Shown here piece by piece: positions 33,457-42,947 of a stretch of 43,433 bases of DNA. Origin of the DNA: Bacteroidales bacterium (lineage in GTDB: Bacteria; Bacteroidota; Bacteroidia; Bacteroidales; Prolixibacteraceae); assembly GCA_015654795.1 (NCBI GenBank), contig JAATGF010000041.1, positions 1 through 43,433 on the forward strand, written 5' to 3'. Numbering within the stretch: position 1 is the stretch's first letter; every line of letters starts with the position of its first letter. The notes beneath the pieces were generated by a model that was not told the DNA's origin, did no database searches, and saw only the letters and a program-made list of their open reading frames with translations. The translations under genes were made by a program, and so were the position numbers.

Positions 33457-35898
33457 ATGACCTATAAGAAATTAAAATATTTATTGATAGGGTTAGTAAT
33501 CGGACTAATCTCCTGCAATGTAACTCCTAAACCGGAATATCCTGTTCGTTTATGGTACAACCACCCTGCCAACTCTGCAGTGGTTGATGTTAAAAATGGC
33601 TGGGAGAACGATAAAGAATGGCTTAAGGCATTGCCAGTCGGCAATGGGTATTTGGGCGCAATGGTATTTGGCGATGTCAACCATGAACGTCTTCAGCTTA
33701 ACGAAAAAACGTTGTGGTCTGGCAGTCCAGATGACAACAACAATCCCGAAGCTTTTGCCTCGCTGGGCAAAATCAGGCAAGTATTATTTGAGGGCAAGTA
33801 TAAAGAAGCCAATGAACTGACCAACAAAATGCAGATTTGCAAAGGGGTCGGTTCCGGTCAGGGGAACGGTGCCAATGTTCCTTTTGGCTGCTTCCAGACT
33901 TTGGGTGATTTGCGCCTGGATTTTGGAAAAACTGCTGCGTATAACAATTACTTCCGGGAACTCAACCTTAATCAAGGAATTGTTAAAGTTTCATACAATC
34001 AGGAAGGAATAACTTATCAACGCGAAGTTTTTGCCAGTTACCCTGACCGCGCTCTGGTAATGCGCTTAACCGCAAGCAAAAAAGGAGCTTTGAGTTTTAA
34101 AGCCTCACTAACACGCCCTGAACGTTTCGAAACCCATGCAGAAAAAGATCATTTGTTGATGACCGGCACAATGGACAATGGCAAGGGAGGCAACGGGATG
34201 CAATATGCGGTGAGGTTAAAAGCTATTACAACTGGTGGAATAGTTGCTTACTCGGATAGCCTGATGGAAATGAGAAATGCTGATGAAGTCGTTTTGATGC
34301 TGACCGCTTCTACCAATTACAAACAGGAATACCCGAATTATCTGGGAACCGATCCGAAGATAACCACTCTCGAACAACTCAACGACGCTACTTCCAAGTC
34401 TTATGCTACCCTTTTGAAAAACCATTCTGACGATTATTCTGCTCTCTTCGGTAAGGTCACTCTGAACTTGACGGGCAGCGCACCCGATACCATTCCAACT
34501 GATGTTCGATTAAGAAATCAGAAAAAAAAACCAGATGATCTCTGTTTACAGGAAACTTATTTTCAATTTGGCCGCTACCTGATGATCTCCTCTTCCCGCG
34601 AAGGATCGCTACCTGCCAACCTTCAGGGCATTTGGGCCAACAAAATACAGACTCCCTGGAACTGTGATTACCATACCGACATCAATATACAAATGAACTA
34701 TTGGCCAGCCGATGTGACCAATCTTTCGGAATGCTATGGTCCAATGACCGACCTAATTGGATCGCTGGTGAAACCTGGTGAGGTGACAGCAGCAGTGCAA
34801 TACAAAGCCAGCGGATGGTGTGTTCATCCCATTACCAATGTTTGGGGTTACACTGCACCGGGCGAGCATTCGGGCTGGGGAATGTATGTGGCAGCGGGAG
34901 GTTGGTTGTGCCAACACCTTTGGGACCACTATACATTTACACTTGATAAAAAATATCTGGAACGGGTTTATCCAATCATGCTGAAAGCAGCACAGTTTTA
35001 CCTCGAATGGCTGGTAAAAGATCCGGCAACAGGCAAACTGGTATCTGGTCCGACGACTTCTCCGGAAAACTCTTTTATCGCTCCTGATGGTTCTGTTTGT
35101 CAAATGAGCATGGGCCCATCTCACGATCAGTAGATTTTGTACGAGCTTTTCTCCAATGTGCTGAAAGCTTCGGAAGTAATAAACGATTCGAATTCCATCC
35201 TTCCAAAAATCGACAGCGCTCTGAAAAGTCTGGCTTCACCTAAAATTGGATCGGATGGCCGCCTGATGGAATGGAGCAAAGAGTTCAAAGAAACAGAACC
35301 GACACACCGGCATGTATCTCATCTTTATATGTTGTATCCAGGAACACAGATTGATTCAGAAAAAACTCCCGAGCTGGCCGATGCTACCCGAAAGAGTCTG
35401 GAAGCCAGAACAGACATCGGCACGGGCTGGTCGCTGGCATGGAAAATCAATTTCTGGACGCGGCTTAGAGATGGCGACCGCGCATACCAGCTTTTAAAAA
35501 ATCTACTTTGCCTGGTTGACAATTCTGGTGTAAATATGTCGAATGGTGGAGGTACTTATCCGAATCTGTTCTGCAGCCATCCACCTTTCCAGATCGATGG
35601 AAACTTTGGAGCAACATCCAGTATTGCCGAAATGTTGTTACAAAGCCATAATGGCTACATTGAGTTGCTGCCTGCCTTGCCATCTGCCTGGAAAGATGGT
35701 GAAGTAAAAGGATTGGTTGCCCGAGGCGGTTTTGTGGTGGATATCAAATGGGAAAACAATCAGTTGGTTTCTTCCAGAATCTTTTTCAGAAATGGAGGTT
35801 TTTGTTTGGTCAAATACAAAGAAAAAACAACTGAAATTCCGAATCTGGAAAAAGGAAAAGCGTGCGAATTGGATCCGCAGTTGAATGTTAAACATTAA
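33457..35898 (+). pseudogene. GH95 alpha-L-fucosidase/galactosidase, split by an in-frame TAG
   Basis: The frame is continuous over 814 codons apart from a TAG at 35131-35133. The lipobox signal (Leu-Ile-Ser-Cys) sets the start at 33457, although the frame is open to 33409. GH95 removes terminal alpha-L-fucose or alpha-L-galactose by inversion. The substrate strip Ile-Asn-Ile-Gln-Met-Asn-Tyr-Trp-Pro-Ala, the general-acid region Thr-Ser-Pro-Glu-Asn (Glu537) and the general-base region Gln-Ile-Asp-Gly-Asn (Asp714) are all present. The stop separates the last two, so each half is inactive alone. At that point relatives have a Gln/Arg-Ile sequence; a CAG-to-TAG change fits. Read-through or a sequencing error are the other options. 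Confidence 0.88.
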
Positions 35899-36162
35899 TC
35901 GGAGAAATGAAGAATAAGATAATGAATCATATGCCACTCTTAATAGAGTTATATCTTTCAATTATAGAATTTGTAGCTGTTATTAAAGTTTAAGATCATC
36001 AACTAAAAACATCAGTGATAAAGCCTTGATGTAATTTTCCTGAAACAAAAAATGCAAGTGATGCACTCACTTCTTTATCAGGAATTAAGCTGATTTTTGA
36101 GCAATCAAGAGGCCTTCAGTTTGGATCCCAAACTTTCTAAATTAATTTTAACGAATGCAGAT

Positions 36163-38580
36163 ATGAAAAAACGAATACTTTGTAGGATTCTAATAAGTTT
36201 ATTCTTCCTTGTAATAGTAATGGGGTTGGGTACCGTAGCTTCTAAAGGTAAGACCGATTGGGTTAACAAGTACGATGTAAAATGGACGACTCAAAGTGAA
36301 AATTCGGGAGGCTCGATGCCTTTGGTCGGTGGCAATATCGGGTGTAATGTTTGGGTCGAAAATAATGAATTGTTTTTTTATTTTTCAAGCCCTGGGGCAC
36401 GTGAAGAAAATGGAGCATTAATGAAATTTGGACGTATAAGGATGGATTTTGAACCAAAAATTTTTAAAGATGCCGAATTTGCACAAAAGCTAAAGCTTAG
36501 TGATGGGGCTATTTATATCCAAACATACTCTAAAGCTAACGGCCATGCAAAAATAAAGTTATGGGCCGAGATTAAAAGCCCAGTTGTTCATGCCGAGGTG
36601 GAATCAGAAACCAATCTGAATGTAATTGCCACCTACGAAAACTGGCGAAACAAGCCGTTATTACTCCCACTTGATATTGATGACCAGCACCAGCAAAGGT
36701 ATATTTCGTGGAGCAATGCTCCTATGGATCAAGCCGATGTATACATCTATCCCGATTCAATTGAACCATCTGAGCAGTCCGTTACTTTTTATCACCGGAT
36801 GCGTGAAGATAAAAGTTACTTTCCCAAATTACTTGAACAACAAAAGCTCACAGCTATTAAAGCTCAGCTTTGGGATCCAGTGACTAACTTGACTTTTGGT
36901 GGAATGATGACTGGCGACAACCTTAAATTTTCGAAAACAACCTGTGGACATTACGCGCAGACTGATTTTAAAGGATGGCAATATAAAACTACAGAAGCAT
37001 CAAAGTCTGTCAATATAAAAATTGTGACACATATCGATCAAAGCAGCACCATTGATGGATGGAAAAGTGGGCTTGCACAAAAAGTCAACAAACAGGTCGA
37101 TGATAAGCTATTGTGGAAAGAAAATAAAGCTTGGTGGGATCAATTCTGGGATCGAAGTTATATTGTCATAAACCAGGATAAAGAGACGAACGACCATGGA
37201 TGGCAGGTCGCAAGGAATTATAACCTCTTCAGATATATGCTTGTAAGTGGTTTCTTTGGTAACGAACCATCCATGTTCAATGGTGGGGTACTCACTTTCG
37301 ACCCTAAATATGAAAACCAACAAAAGTTAATTTTAAATTCAGCCGATACTTCTATCACTTGTTCTTATACTCCTGATTACCGAAGGTGGGGGGCTGGCCT
37401 TACCGCCCAGAACCAAAGGCTGGTATATTGGCCCATGTTAAAAAGTGGCGATTTTGACGGTATCCTGCGTGAATTTGATTTTTATAAAAACACATTGGCA
37501 ACAACCAAGGCCAAGGTGAAGTATTATTGGGGACACGATGGCTGTTTGTGCGAAGAGCAAACCAACACGACTGGATTGCTTGGAATGGCTGAATATGGTT
37601 GGGCTGATAAACGTGTCAAAAATTTCAGGTTTCGTCCCGATGATTTTGAGGTTGGAGTTTCAAACAACCCATTTATTGGAAGGCTGAATGATTCTCAGTT
37701 GGAGCATTCGTTTATGATGTTACAGTATCGTAAGTTTTCAGGAAAGGAAATTGCCGAATACCTTCCATTTATCGAACAGTCTGTTATTTTTTACGATGAA
37801 CATTTCCGTATGCGCGAGAAAAAACGAACAGGAAAGGAATTAGATGAAAATGGCAACCTGGTTATTTATCCGAGCAACACTTTGGAAAATCACCCTAATG
37901 CAAAGAATCCGACGGCGGTAATAGCAGGTTTAAGGGCTGTTCTGGCCGGTTTGTTGGAGCTGCCGATATCATTGCAAAGCAAAGAAAAAAAAGATCTTTG
38001 GAATAGTATTCTGGCAACAGTTCCTGATTATCCGATTGGGGAAGTTTTGGGACATAAATATTTCAAACCAGCTGAAAACTGGGAAAGGAATCATCCAGGA
38101 CATAATCCTGAGATGTATCCACTTTATCCGTATCAATTATTTGGTTTAGGAATGCATGGTCTTGAATCTATGGAAAATACCTATTTGTATGCCACTACTG
38201 AAGAATACAAGAAACACTCAGGAAGTTGGTCTCAAAGTGTAATCCATTCGGCCAGGCTCGGAATGAGGGATCAATCAGAAAAACTAATCAATGATAAACT
38301 TTGTGATGGCCCATTTCGTTTCCCTGCCTTTTTCGCTGGAGGCGATTATGCCCCCGATCACAATGTGGGTGGTTCAGGTATGATTGGATTGCAGGAGATG
38401 TTAATGCAAACGCATAATGGTAAGATTCATATTCTTCCAGCTTGTCCAAAAACCTGGGATGTTCAGTTTAAATTATATGCACCAGAGAATACCGTAGTCG
38501 AAGTCAGTTATAAAAAGGGGAAATTGGAACGTTTAAGTGTAATTCCAAAATCGAGAGAAAAGGATGTGGTAATCTACTGA
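36163..38580 (+). CDS. DUF5703-type secreted glycoside-hydrolase-like protein (805 aa)
   Basis: The ATG at 36163 gives a signal peptide (hydrophobic Ile-Ser-Leu-Phe-Phe-Leu-Val-Ile-Val); an in-frame TTG at 36097 would add 22 residues before it and is unlikely. The N-terminal domain (about 28-270) has Asn-Ser-Gly-Gly-Ser-Met-Pro-Leu-Val-Gly-Gly-Asn-Ile-Gly, the hallmark of DUF5703. The rest resembles an alpha/alpha toroid of the GH95/GH65 type and ends with a small beta domain. The His-Asn-Gly-Lys-Ile-His-Ile-Leu-Pro-Ala end is like that of GH95. It is the only enzyme of this cluster that is intact. Activity on a fucose-, rhamnose- or arabinose-bearing glycan is inferred from context only. Confidence 0.8.
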   Translation: MKKRILCRILISLFFLVIVMGLGTVASKGKTDWVNKYDVKWTTQSENSGGSMPLVGGNIGCNVWVENNELFFYFSSPGAREENGALMKFGRIRMDFEPKIFKDAEFAQKLKLSDGAIYIQTYSKANGHAKIKLWAEIKSPVVHAEVESETNLNVIATYENWRNKPLLLPLDIDDQHQQRYISWSNAPMDQADVYIYPDSIEPSEQSVTFYHRMREDKSYFPKLLEQQKLTAIKAQLWDPVTNLTFGGMMTGDNLKFSKTTCGHYAQTDFKGWQYKTTEASKSVNIKIVTHIDQSSTIDGWKSGLAQKVNKQVDDKLLWKENKAWWDQFWDRSYIVINQDKETNDHGWQVARNYNLFRYMLVSGFFGNEPSMFNGGVLTFDPKYENQQKLILNSADTSITCSYTPDYRRWGAGLTAQNQRLVYWPMLKSGDFDGILREFDFYKNTLATTKAKVKYYWGHDGCLCEEQTNTTGLLGMAEYGWADKRVKNFRFRPDDFEVGVSNNPFIGRLNDSQLEHSFMMLQYRKFSGKEIAEYLPFIEQSVIFYDEHFRMREKKRTGKELDENGNLVIYPSNTLENHPNAKNPTAVIAGLRAVLAGLLELPISLQSKEKKDLWNSILATVPDYPIGEVLGHKYFKPAENWERNHPGHNPEMYPLYPYQLFGLGMHGLESMENTYLYATTEEYKKHSGSWSQSVIHSARLGMRDQSEKLINDKLCDGPFRFPAFFAGGDYAPDHNVGGSGMIGLQEMLMQTHNGKIHILPACPKTWDVQFKLYAPENTVVEVSYKKGKLERLSVIPKSREKDVVIY

Positions 38581-38715
38581 TTTTGAGTTAAGATTGATGA
38601 AATGACCGTGGGTTAACCAAACTTCATTGAATCTTTCGTCAACTCCTAATTTTCAGTATCTAAAGTGGATATTTGGCTTACACCCATATTTTTGATAATG
38701 TTTAAACGATAAACA

Positions 38716-39084
38716 ATGATTCTCGTAAATGGAGAACCATTTAATGAAAGAATAAATCCAGCCTCTTTTGTTACTCTTAACCGGTTATGGAATAATGGAG
38801 ATAAGGTAGAAATAATTTTCAAATACAATTTTCATTATAAAAATATGCTCGACAACAAAAACGTGATTGCTTTATTTTATGGACCTGTTCTTCTGGCTTT
38901 TGAAACTGAAAAAGAATTGATCCTGAAAGGAAGTCACGAAGAGACACTTCGATCTTTAAGCAAACCAAATAATGAGTTTTCATTCAACCTGAAAAATAAT
39001 AGGAAAACATTTAAGCTTATACCATTTTATAAGATAACAAATGATTCTTATAGCATATATGCTACGATTAGGAATGAATATTAA
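38716..39084 (+). pseudogene. C-terminal fragment of a GH127-like beta-L-arabinofuranosidase (DUF1680)
   Basis: The 122 residues match only the C-terminal beta-sandwich of GH127 proteins: Val-Asn-Gly-Glu-Pro...Phe-Val-Thr-Leu-Asn-Arg-Leu-Trp-Asn-Asn-Gly-Asp-Lys-Val-Glu-Ile, then Val-Ile-Ala-Leu-Phe-Tyr-Gly-Pro-Val-Leu-Leu-Ala. The catalytic toroid domain, about 500 residues, is absent, with 135 bp of non-coding DNA before the fragment. GH127 enzymes release L-arabinofuranose in plant glycan use. The piece is a deletion remnant in the decaying locus. Confidence 0.65.
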
Positions 39085-39156
39085 ACAAGGATAACTTACT
39101 GTGAAATAGAAAATAATCAACTAAGAATAAATATAGACTTCAAAATCAACAAAAAA

Positions 39157-39525
39157 ATGAAACATATTTTTGTCCTCCTTATAACTCTAATTCCAATATT
39201 GGGCCAGTCGCAAGCAATCAGAAAAGTGAATAAAACGACAACCGGGGTTGAAATCACCTTCCCCGATGGCGTATTAAGCTTGCACCCAATGTCCGACAAC
39301 GCTATCCGTGTGCGTTTTACAGAAAATATAACACCAATAGAACCTAGTCTGATTTTCAGTACTGAAAGTGAACCCACTGATTTTAAACTATCGGAACCAG
39401 TAATGGAAATGAACCTCCCCGTCGCAAGCGGACGAGGTATCTTGATGGATTTCTTATTTTTTATTTCGCCGCAAGCGACGGGAATTAACCCAAAGAGATT
39501 AACGAGCTTTTATGCTGAGATATAA
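39157..39525 (+). pseudogene. GH31-like N-terminal fragment disrupted by the palindromic repeat
   Basis: It starts with a signal peptide (Met-Lys-His-Ile-Phe-Val-Leu-Leu) and the N-terminal galactose-mutarotase-like part of GH31 (Gly-Val-Glu-Ile-Thr-Phe-Pro...Asp-Asn-Ala-Ile-Arg-Val-Arg-Phe). After about 84 residues the reading frame enters the palindromic repeat (39407-39502), which supplies about 30 foreign codons, and stops at 39525. The catalytic barrel is gone, with no GH31 sequence after the repeat. GH31 includes alpha-glucosidases and alpha-xylosidases, fitting the locus. Recognition rests on the N-terminal pattern alone, so the family is moderately sure. Confidence 0.6.
39407..39502 (+). 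repeat. Palindromic repeat, copy C, inside the GH31 gene
   Basis: It is nearly identical to copy A (1718-1819): both start aaatgaac, share ggtatcttgatggatttc, carry the hairpin cgccgcaagcg(a/g)cggg and end aattaacccaaagagatt. It has a shorter left hairpin (gtcgcaagcggac). It lies within the GH31 reading frame and is read through in frame. Confidence 0.8.
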
Positions 39526-39785
39526 GTATTGATATGATTAATTTTTACCATGGGAATATTTTGTGAAATCATTCTGGATATTGAGAACGACTTGCCGAGA
39601 ATGAAAAAAAGTTTCGGAAAATCATCCGGGACAAATAGAGTATATCATCGGCTATTGCAAGATTGGATTGTATGCAAAACTTGATATTTTGTAATGGGAT
39701 TCAAAGAGTTTATACTACCATTCTGGATTACAGTAGTTTTAACATTATAAAGTACTATTTATTATTCAATAAACTTTGTTTTGCT

Positions 39786-39974
39786 ATGAATATGAACACA
39801 CCGGAGCATATAGTTGAAGAATTAAAAGACAATTTACTGGACCTTGGTTGTGACGGAGGCAGGGATCGGCTGATCATTGAAAAATCTATCGGAATTTGTT
39901 CGTGTGCCCTTTGGAAACTAAGGGAATATGCCAACCAGCAAGACTTTAAAACACGAGAAGAAGATGTGAGTTAG
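39786..39974 (+). CDS. Small acidic protein, unknown (62 aa)
   Basis: The ATG at 39786 is preferred over earlier in-frame Met codons (39663, 39672), because the 41 residues before it are AT-rich and unlike a protein. The product has Asp-Leu-Gly-Cys-Asp-Gly-Gly-Arg-Asp-Arg and a Cys-Ser-Cys near the middle. The family is not recognised. Confidence 0.4.
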   Translation: MNMNTPEHIVEELKDNLLDLGCDGGRDRLIIEKSIGICSCALWKLREYANQQDFKTREEDVS

Positions 39975-40051
39975 GATTTGAAAATAAGATAAGTTATTAA
40001 TGATTTATATGTTTTTAACTTATATTTTGCATGGATTACGAATCATGAGAA

Positions 40052-40077
40052 ATCAGTGAAACTAAATCATCACTGAT
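40052..40077. repeat. Hairpin before the 107-residue ORF
   Basis: Perfect 8-bp arms, atcagtga and tcactgat, have a 10-base loop. They may be a terminator for the upstream small gene or a leader element; no T run follows. Confidence 0.4.
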
Positions 40078-40170
40078 CTTCGATTAGCTTCGCGGACCTT
40101 CGGTTAACGAATTTTGACAAATTGGTACAACGGGATTATTGAGCAGAGTTAACTGAATAAAACCAAACCT

Positions 40171-40494
40171 ATGAATAACCAACCTATACTATTTGACCGG
40201 ATTATAAAGGGCAATTTACGTCCATGGCTCGATTGCAATAAGCACGATGAGAAATTTTTACAGATCATCAGAGTACTGAAACCATGCGAACATGGGGCTC
40301 AGTCGCTTTATGAAATTGATTTATATACGAAGTACAAGTTTGTCGAAGATCTTAAGCAACAACAGTGGAAAGTTGCCTGTCATTGTTTTGTACAGGGCAA
40401 TGGTACCCATTTTGATGTATCTAAAATCAGGAACCTGAAAAAAACCCGGCTTACAGCAGCGGTAATCGAAAAGGCGGTTAAATTGCTAAAATGA
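40171..40494 (+). CDS. Hypothetical protein (107 aa)
   Basis: The start is an ATG about 100 bp after the hairpin. The product is basic at its C-terminus (Lys-Lys-Thr-Arg-Leu-Thr-Ala-Ala-Val-Ile-Glu-Lys-Ala-Val-Lys) and contains Trp-Leu-Asp-Cys and Ala-Cys-His-Cys. Codon use and composition look coding. I do not recognise it, and no partner gene is evident. It lies just upstream of the toxin-antitoxin pair but has its own gap of about 100 bp. Confidence 0.55.
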   Translation: MNNQPILFDRIIKGNLRPWLDCNKHDEKFLQIIRVLKPCEHGAQSLYEIDLYTKYKFVEDLKQQQWKVACHCFVQGNGTHFDVSKIRNLKKTRLTAAVIEKAVKLLK

Positions 40495-40556
40495 TGTGGT
40501 GATGGTGTTGAACCGATAGGGAAAAGTCCATAAATAGATCTAATAAAGTAACTATT

Positions 40557-40579
40557 TACGGAAATAATCCGTACATTTG
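40557..40579 (+). promoter_or_regulatory. Promoter with palindromic operator before the toxin-antitoxin pair
   Basis: tacgga (40557-40562) and tccgta (40568-40573) form a perfect palindrome around aataa. It runs directly into TACATTTG (40572-40579), a match to the TAnnTTTG -7 box, 17 bp before the antitoxin ATG. A repressor on this palindrome would block the promoter, as expected for autoregulation by a ribbon-helix-helix antitoxin. The -33 part is weak. Confidence 0.6.
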
Positions 40580-40595
40580 TGATTGTAAAAATTAT

Positions 40596-40904
40596 ATGAT
40601 GGAAACAAAAACAAGATCGGGTGGGACTGCAAGATTTGATGCGAGGCTTTCCAAAGAGCAGAAAGATTACTTGGAATACGCTGCTAAATTAGGCGGTTAC
40701 CGCACTTTGAGCGAGTTTATCATTAATTCTGCTCAAGAAAAAGCTCAGATGATAGTAAAAGAATATGATCAAATTTTAAAATCTGATCATGACAGGGAAA
40801 TATTTTTTGCCGAATTGTTGAATCCCGGCCTGCCAAATCAGGAACTACAACTGGCCACCGAAAAATACATAGAATACATTCGGGGAAATGAATTATCTGA
40901 CTAA
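40596..40904 (+). CDS. DUF1778/TacA-like antitoxin (102 aa)
   Basis: Residues 10-50 are a ribbon-helix-helix DNA-binding domain (Ala-Arg-Phe-Asp-Ala-Arg-Leu...Leu-Gly-Gly-Tyr-Arg-Thr-Leu-Ser-Glu-Phe-Ile) of the DUF1778/TacA type. The C-terminal half, acidic and helical, should wrap and block the toxin. It represses its own operon with the toxin. The toxin gene starts 17 bp before its stop codon, so translation is coupled. A palindrome over the promoter is the likely operator. Confidence 0.88.
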   Translation: MMETKTRSGGTARFDARLSKEQKDYLEYAAKLGGYRTLSEFIINSAQEKAQMIVKEYDQILKSDHDREIFFAELLNPGLPNQELQLATEKYIEYIRGNELSD

Positions 40905-41391
40905 AATTCTTGATTCCGGTTTTGATAGAAAAAGCTTTTGTTGCGGAAAGACTTTACTTGACCAGTATATCCATGAACAAGTGGGGCAGGATATTCGACG
41001 CAAACTCGCTGTATGCTTTATTCTTGCCGGTAATGACAAAAGTATCAAAGCTTATTATACTCTTTCGAATGGAAGCATTCCTTTAGAAAGACTTCCTGAA
41101 GATATCAGAAAGAAATATCCCAAATCTTATACTTCTTTACCTGTTACTTTGCTGGGCAGGTTCGCAGTAGATCAGAAATATCAGGGACAGGGAATGGGTA
41201 AACTGCTATTGATTGATGCCTTAAAACGAAGTTGCGAAGCATCCTTGAAGAGTGTCGGATCTATGGCTGTTATTGTAGATGTTTTGGATTCTGATGCTGA
41301 AAAATTTTATCAGAAATTTGGATTCATCAGATTACCGGATAGTGCGAAAATGTTCGTTACGATGAAAACTATTGGACAGCTCTTTGATTAA
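40888..41391 (+). CDS. GNAT-family acetyltransferase toxin, TacT-like (167 aa)
   Basis: The GNAT fold has motif A, Gln-Lys-Tyr-Gln-Gly-Gln-Gly-Met-Gly-Lys (acetyl-CoA pyrophosphate loop), near 93-102. The typical Leu-Leu-Gly-Arg-Phe-Ala-Val-Asp strand lies just before it, and the catalytic-region Glu-Lys-Phe-Tyr-Gln-Lys-Phe-Gly-Phe near the end. TacT toxins acetylate the amino group of charged tRNAs and stop translation. The length (about 160-170) and the antitoxin overlap are standard. It appears intact. Confidence 0.9.
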   Translation: MNYLTKILDSGFDRKSFCCGKTLLDQYIHEQVGQDIRRKLAVCFILAGNDKSIKAYYTLSNGSIPLERLPEDIRKKYPKSYTSLPVTLLGRFAVDQKYQGQGMGKLLLIDALKRSCEASLKSVGSMAVIVDVLDSDAEKFYQKFGFIRLPDSAKMFVTMKTIGQLFD

Positions 41392-41921
41392 ATACCTATA
41401 TTTAATCTTCGACTCAAAGAGTTTTTGAAGGTTATTTTTTCCAAAGATTTCGCAGCGCCGCTGTTATTAGAAAAGCAGTATTTAGTAGTTTGGCGTTATT
41501 CAATGGCTCGTAATATAAATAATAGAATATTAATAAAATAAATAGAAAAACAAGCATGAGGTAATTTGATTAAGACCTTAGAAGTCAGTAATTTATTTTA
41601 ATTTGATATTTTCACTCATTCGAACAAAGTCTCCGGTCACTGTCTCACTTGTTACATACGAGAAATCACTGCCATCCTAAAGTGTTCAAAAAACAGTTCA
41701 CTAACAGCCGGCAGCAATCATTACAAAATCCAATCATCCACGCGATCCGTCATAGAACAAAAAAAACTAACGCCAGCCATATCAACAATCAATATTTAAA
41801 TTACCTTTAAGCAACTAAATTTAGTGCTATTGATTTTCCAAACCTTAGCGGTTGAGCCGAATAAGTTCTCCCGGAAAACAGAGTATTGAAGGAACCTAAA
41901 CTTCACTAAAAAGGAAACATC
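41392..41921. other. AT-rich gap without a gene
   Basis: No frame is credible. It includes a short palindrome actaaatttagt (41814-41825), and an a-rich, purine-rich tract (aaaaaggaaac) just before the next start, which may serve as its ribosome-binding site. Confidence 0.4.
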
Positions 41922-42947
41922 ATGGAGAAAAAATATCTGCGAAAGTTCGGATCTTTATTTGATTGCTTACCTGATGCCGATGAGATTTTATCCGGAAAGC
42001 ACAACGAAAATCAGGATGTAAATAATCTTTTAATTCAAAAAGTAAGTTCGGCATACATTATTAACCGGAACATCATTGAGGATACCCAGTATAAGTTTTT
42101 AAAACACGTATTCGATGAAATTGATAACAATCTGTATCAGTATCCTTTAAGTCGGGAAGACTATATAAAAGATTTGCTGAGAGTTTTTATCAACATATTG
42201 CCATATCTGGATCCGGCAACAGATATTGAGTGGGTTAGGTTCAAGAATTCCGCATTTAGCCATCAGGACATGGATTTTCCCGCCTTTTATGGCGCCACCC
42301 TTCAACTGCTCGTGGGACTTGACGATAGATTTAACCAAAAAGGTGACGACTTAACAGAAGTTGAGAATTATGTCCTTTCATGTTCCGCATTATTGTTCTG
42401 TTTCTCCGGTTATTTGGATAGCAGATGTCTTCATTTTGACCTCGATCTATTTGCTATTCAGACAGAAATTAATATTTTTATCTGCAGGGAAAGAGATATT
42501 GATGGACTTTTTCTTTCCGGTTATGAGGATAAATTGTTGCCAATCATGATGAAGGAAAAACCGTTGCCAAAAGCATTACCTGGAGTCCGGCCTCTTCAAA
42601 TTAAAACATCTAAATCTTTTCCCGATCATTTAATGGTTAAAAAGCCACTTAAACTGGCCGCTATTTGCGAAAAGATATTCAACAGGCACGAAAGCCCCAA
42701 AGACTATGCAATAATGCTCTGCCTGCTCGTTGAGCATAAATTTATCGCTATTCAGAACAGAGGGCGAAGTGACTTTTTCAGATCATGGTATACCTTTATC
42801 AACAGACCGGTTCCCAATAATTTTGAAGCCGAGAACAAACACATCGATATAAAAGACGGATTTTGTTTTTATAATGATAATGATTTGGACTACAAAAATT
42901 TAAAGATGTATTTTAATAAATCATTGCAGGACCTGGGCCTAAGTTAA
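41922..42947 (+). CDS. Hypothetical protein (341 aa)
   Basis: I do not recognise the family. It is largely helical, without signal peptide or membrane segment. The visible points are an acidic N-terminal region, an aromatic-rich stretch (Tyr-Gly-Ala-Thr-Leu-Gln-Leu-Leu-Val-Gly-Leu-Asp-Asp) near 125-137, a Cys-x-x-Leu-Leu-Phe-Cys-Phe core, a Leu-Pro-rich linker near 210-225, and a basic C-terminal part (Asn-Arg-Gly-Arg-Ser-Asp-Phe-Phe-Arg-Ser-Trp-Tyr) reminiscent of small DNA-associated domains in mobile-element proteins. The start has a purine-rich site about 10 bp upstream. It is the last gene of the window that I trust. Confidence 0.65.
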   Translation: MEKKYLRKFGSLFDCLPDADEILSGKHNENQDVNNLLIQKVSSAYIINRNIIEDTQYKFLKHVFDEIDNNLYQYPLSREDYIKDLLRVFINILPYLDPATDIEWVRFKNSAFSHQDMDFPAFYGATLQLLVGLDDRFNQKGDDLTEVENYVLSCSALLFCFSGYLDSRCLHFDLDLFAIQTEINIFICRERDIDGLFLSGYEDKLLPIMMKEKPLPKALPGVRPLQIKTSKSFPDHLMVKKPLKLAAICEKIFNRHESPKDYAIMLCLLVEHKFIAIQNRGRSDFFRSWYTFINRPVPNNFEAENKHIDIKDGFCFYNDNDLDYKNLKMYFNKSLQDLGLS

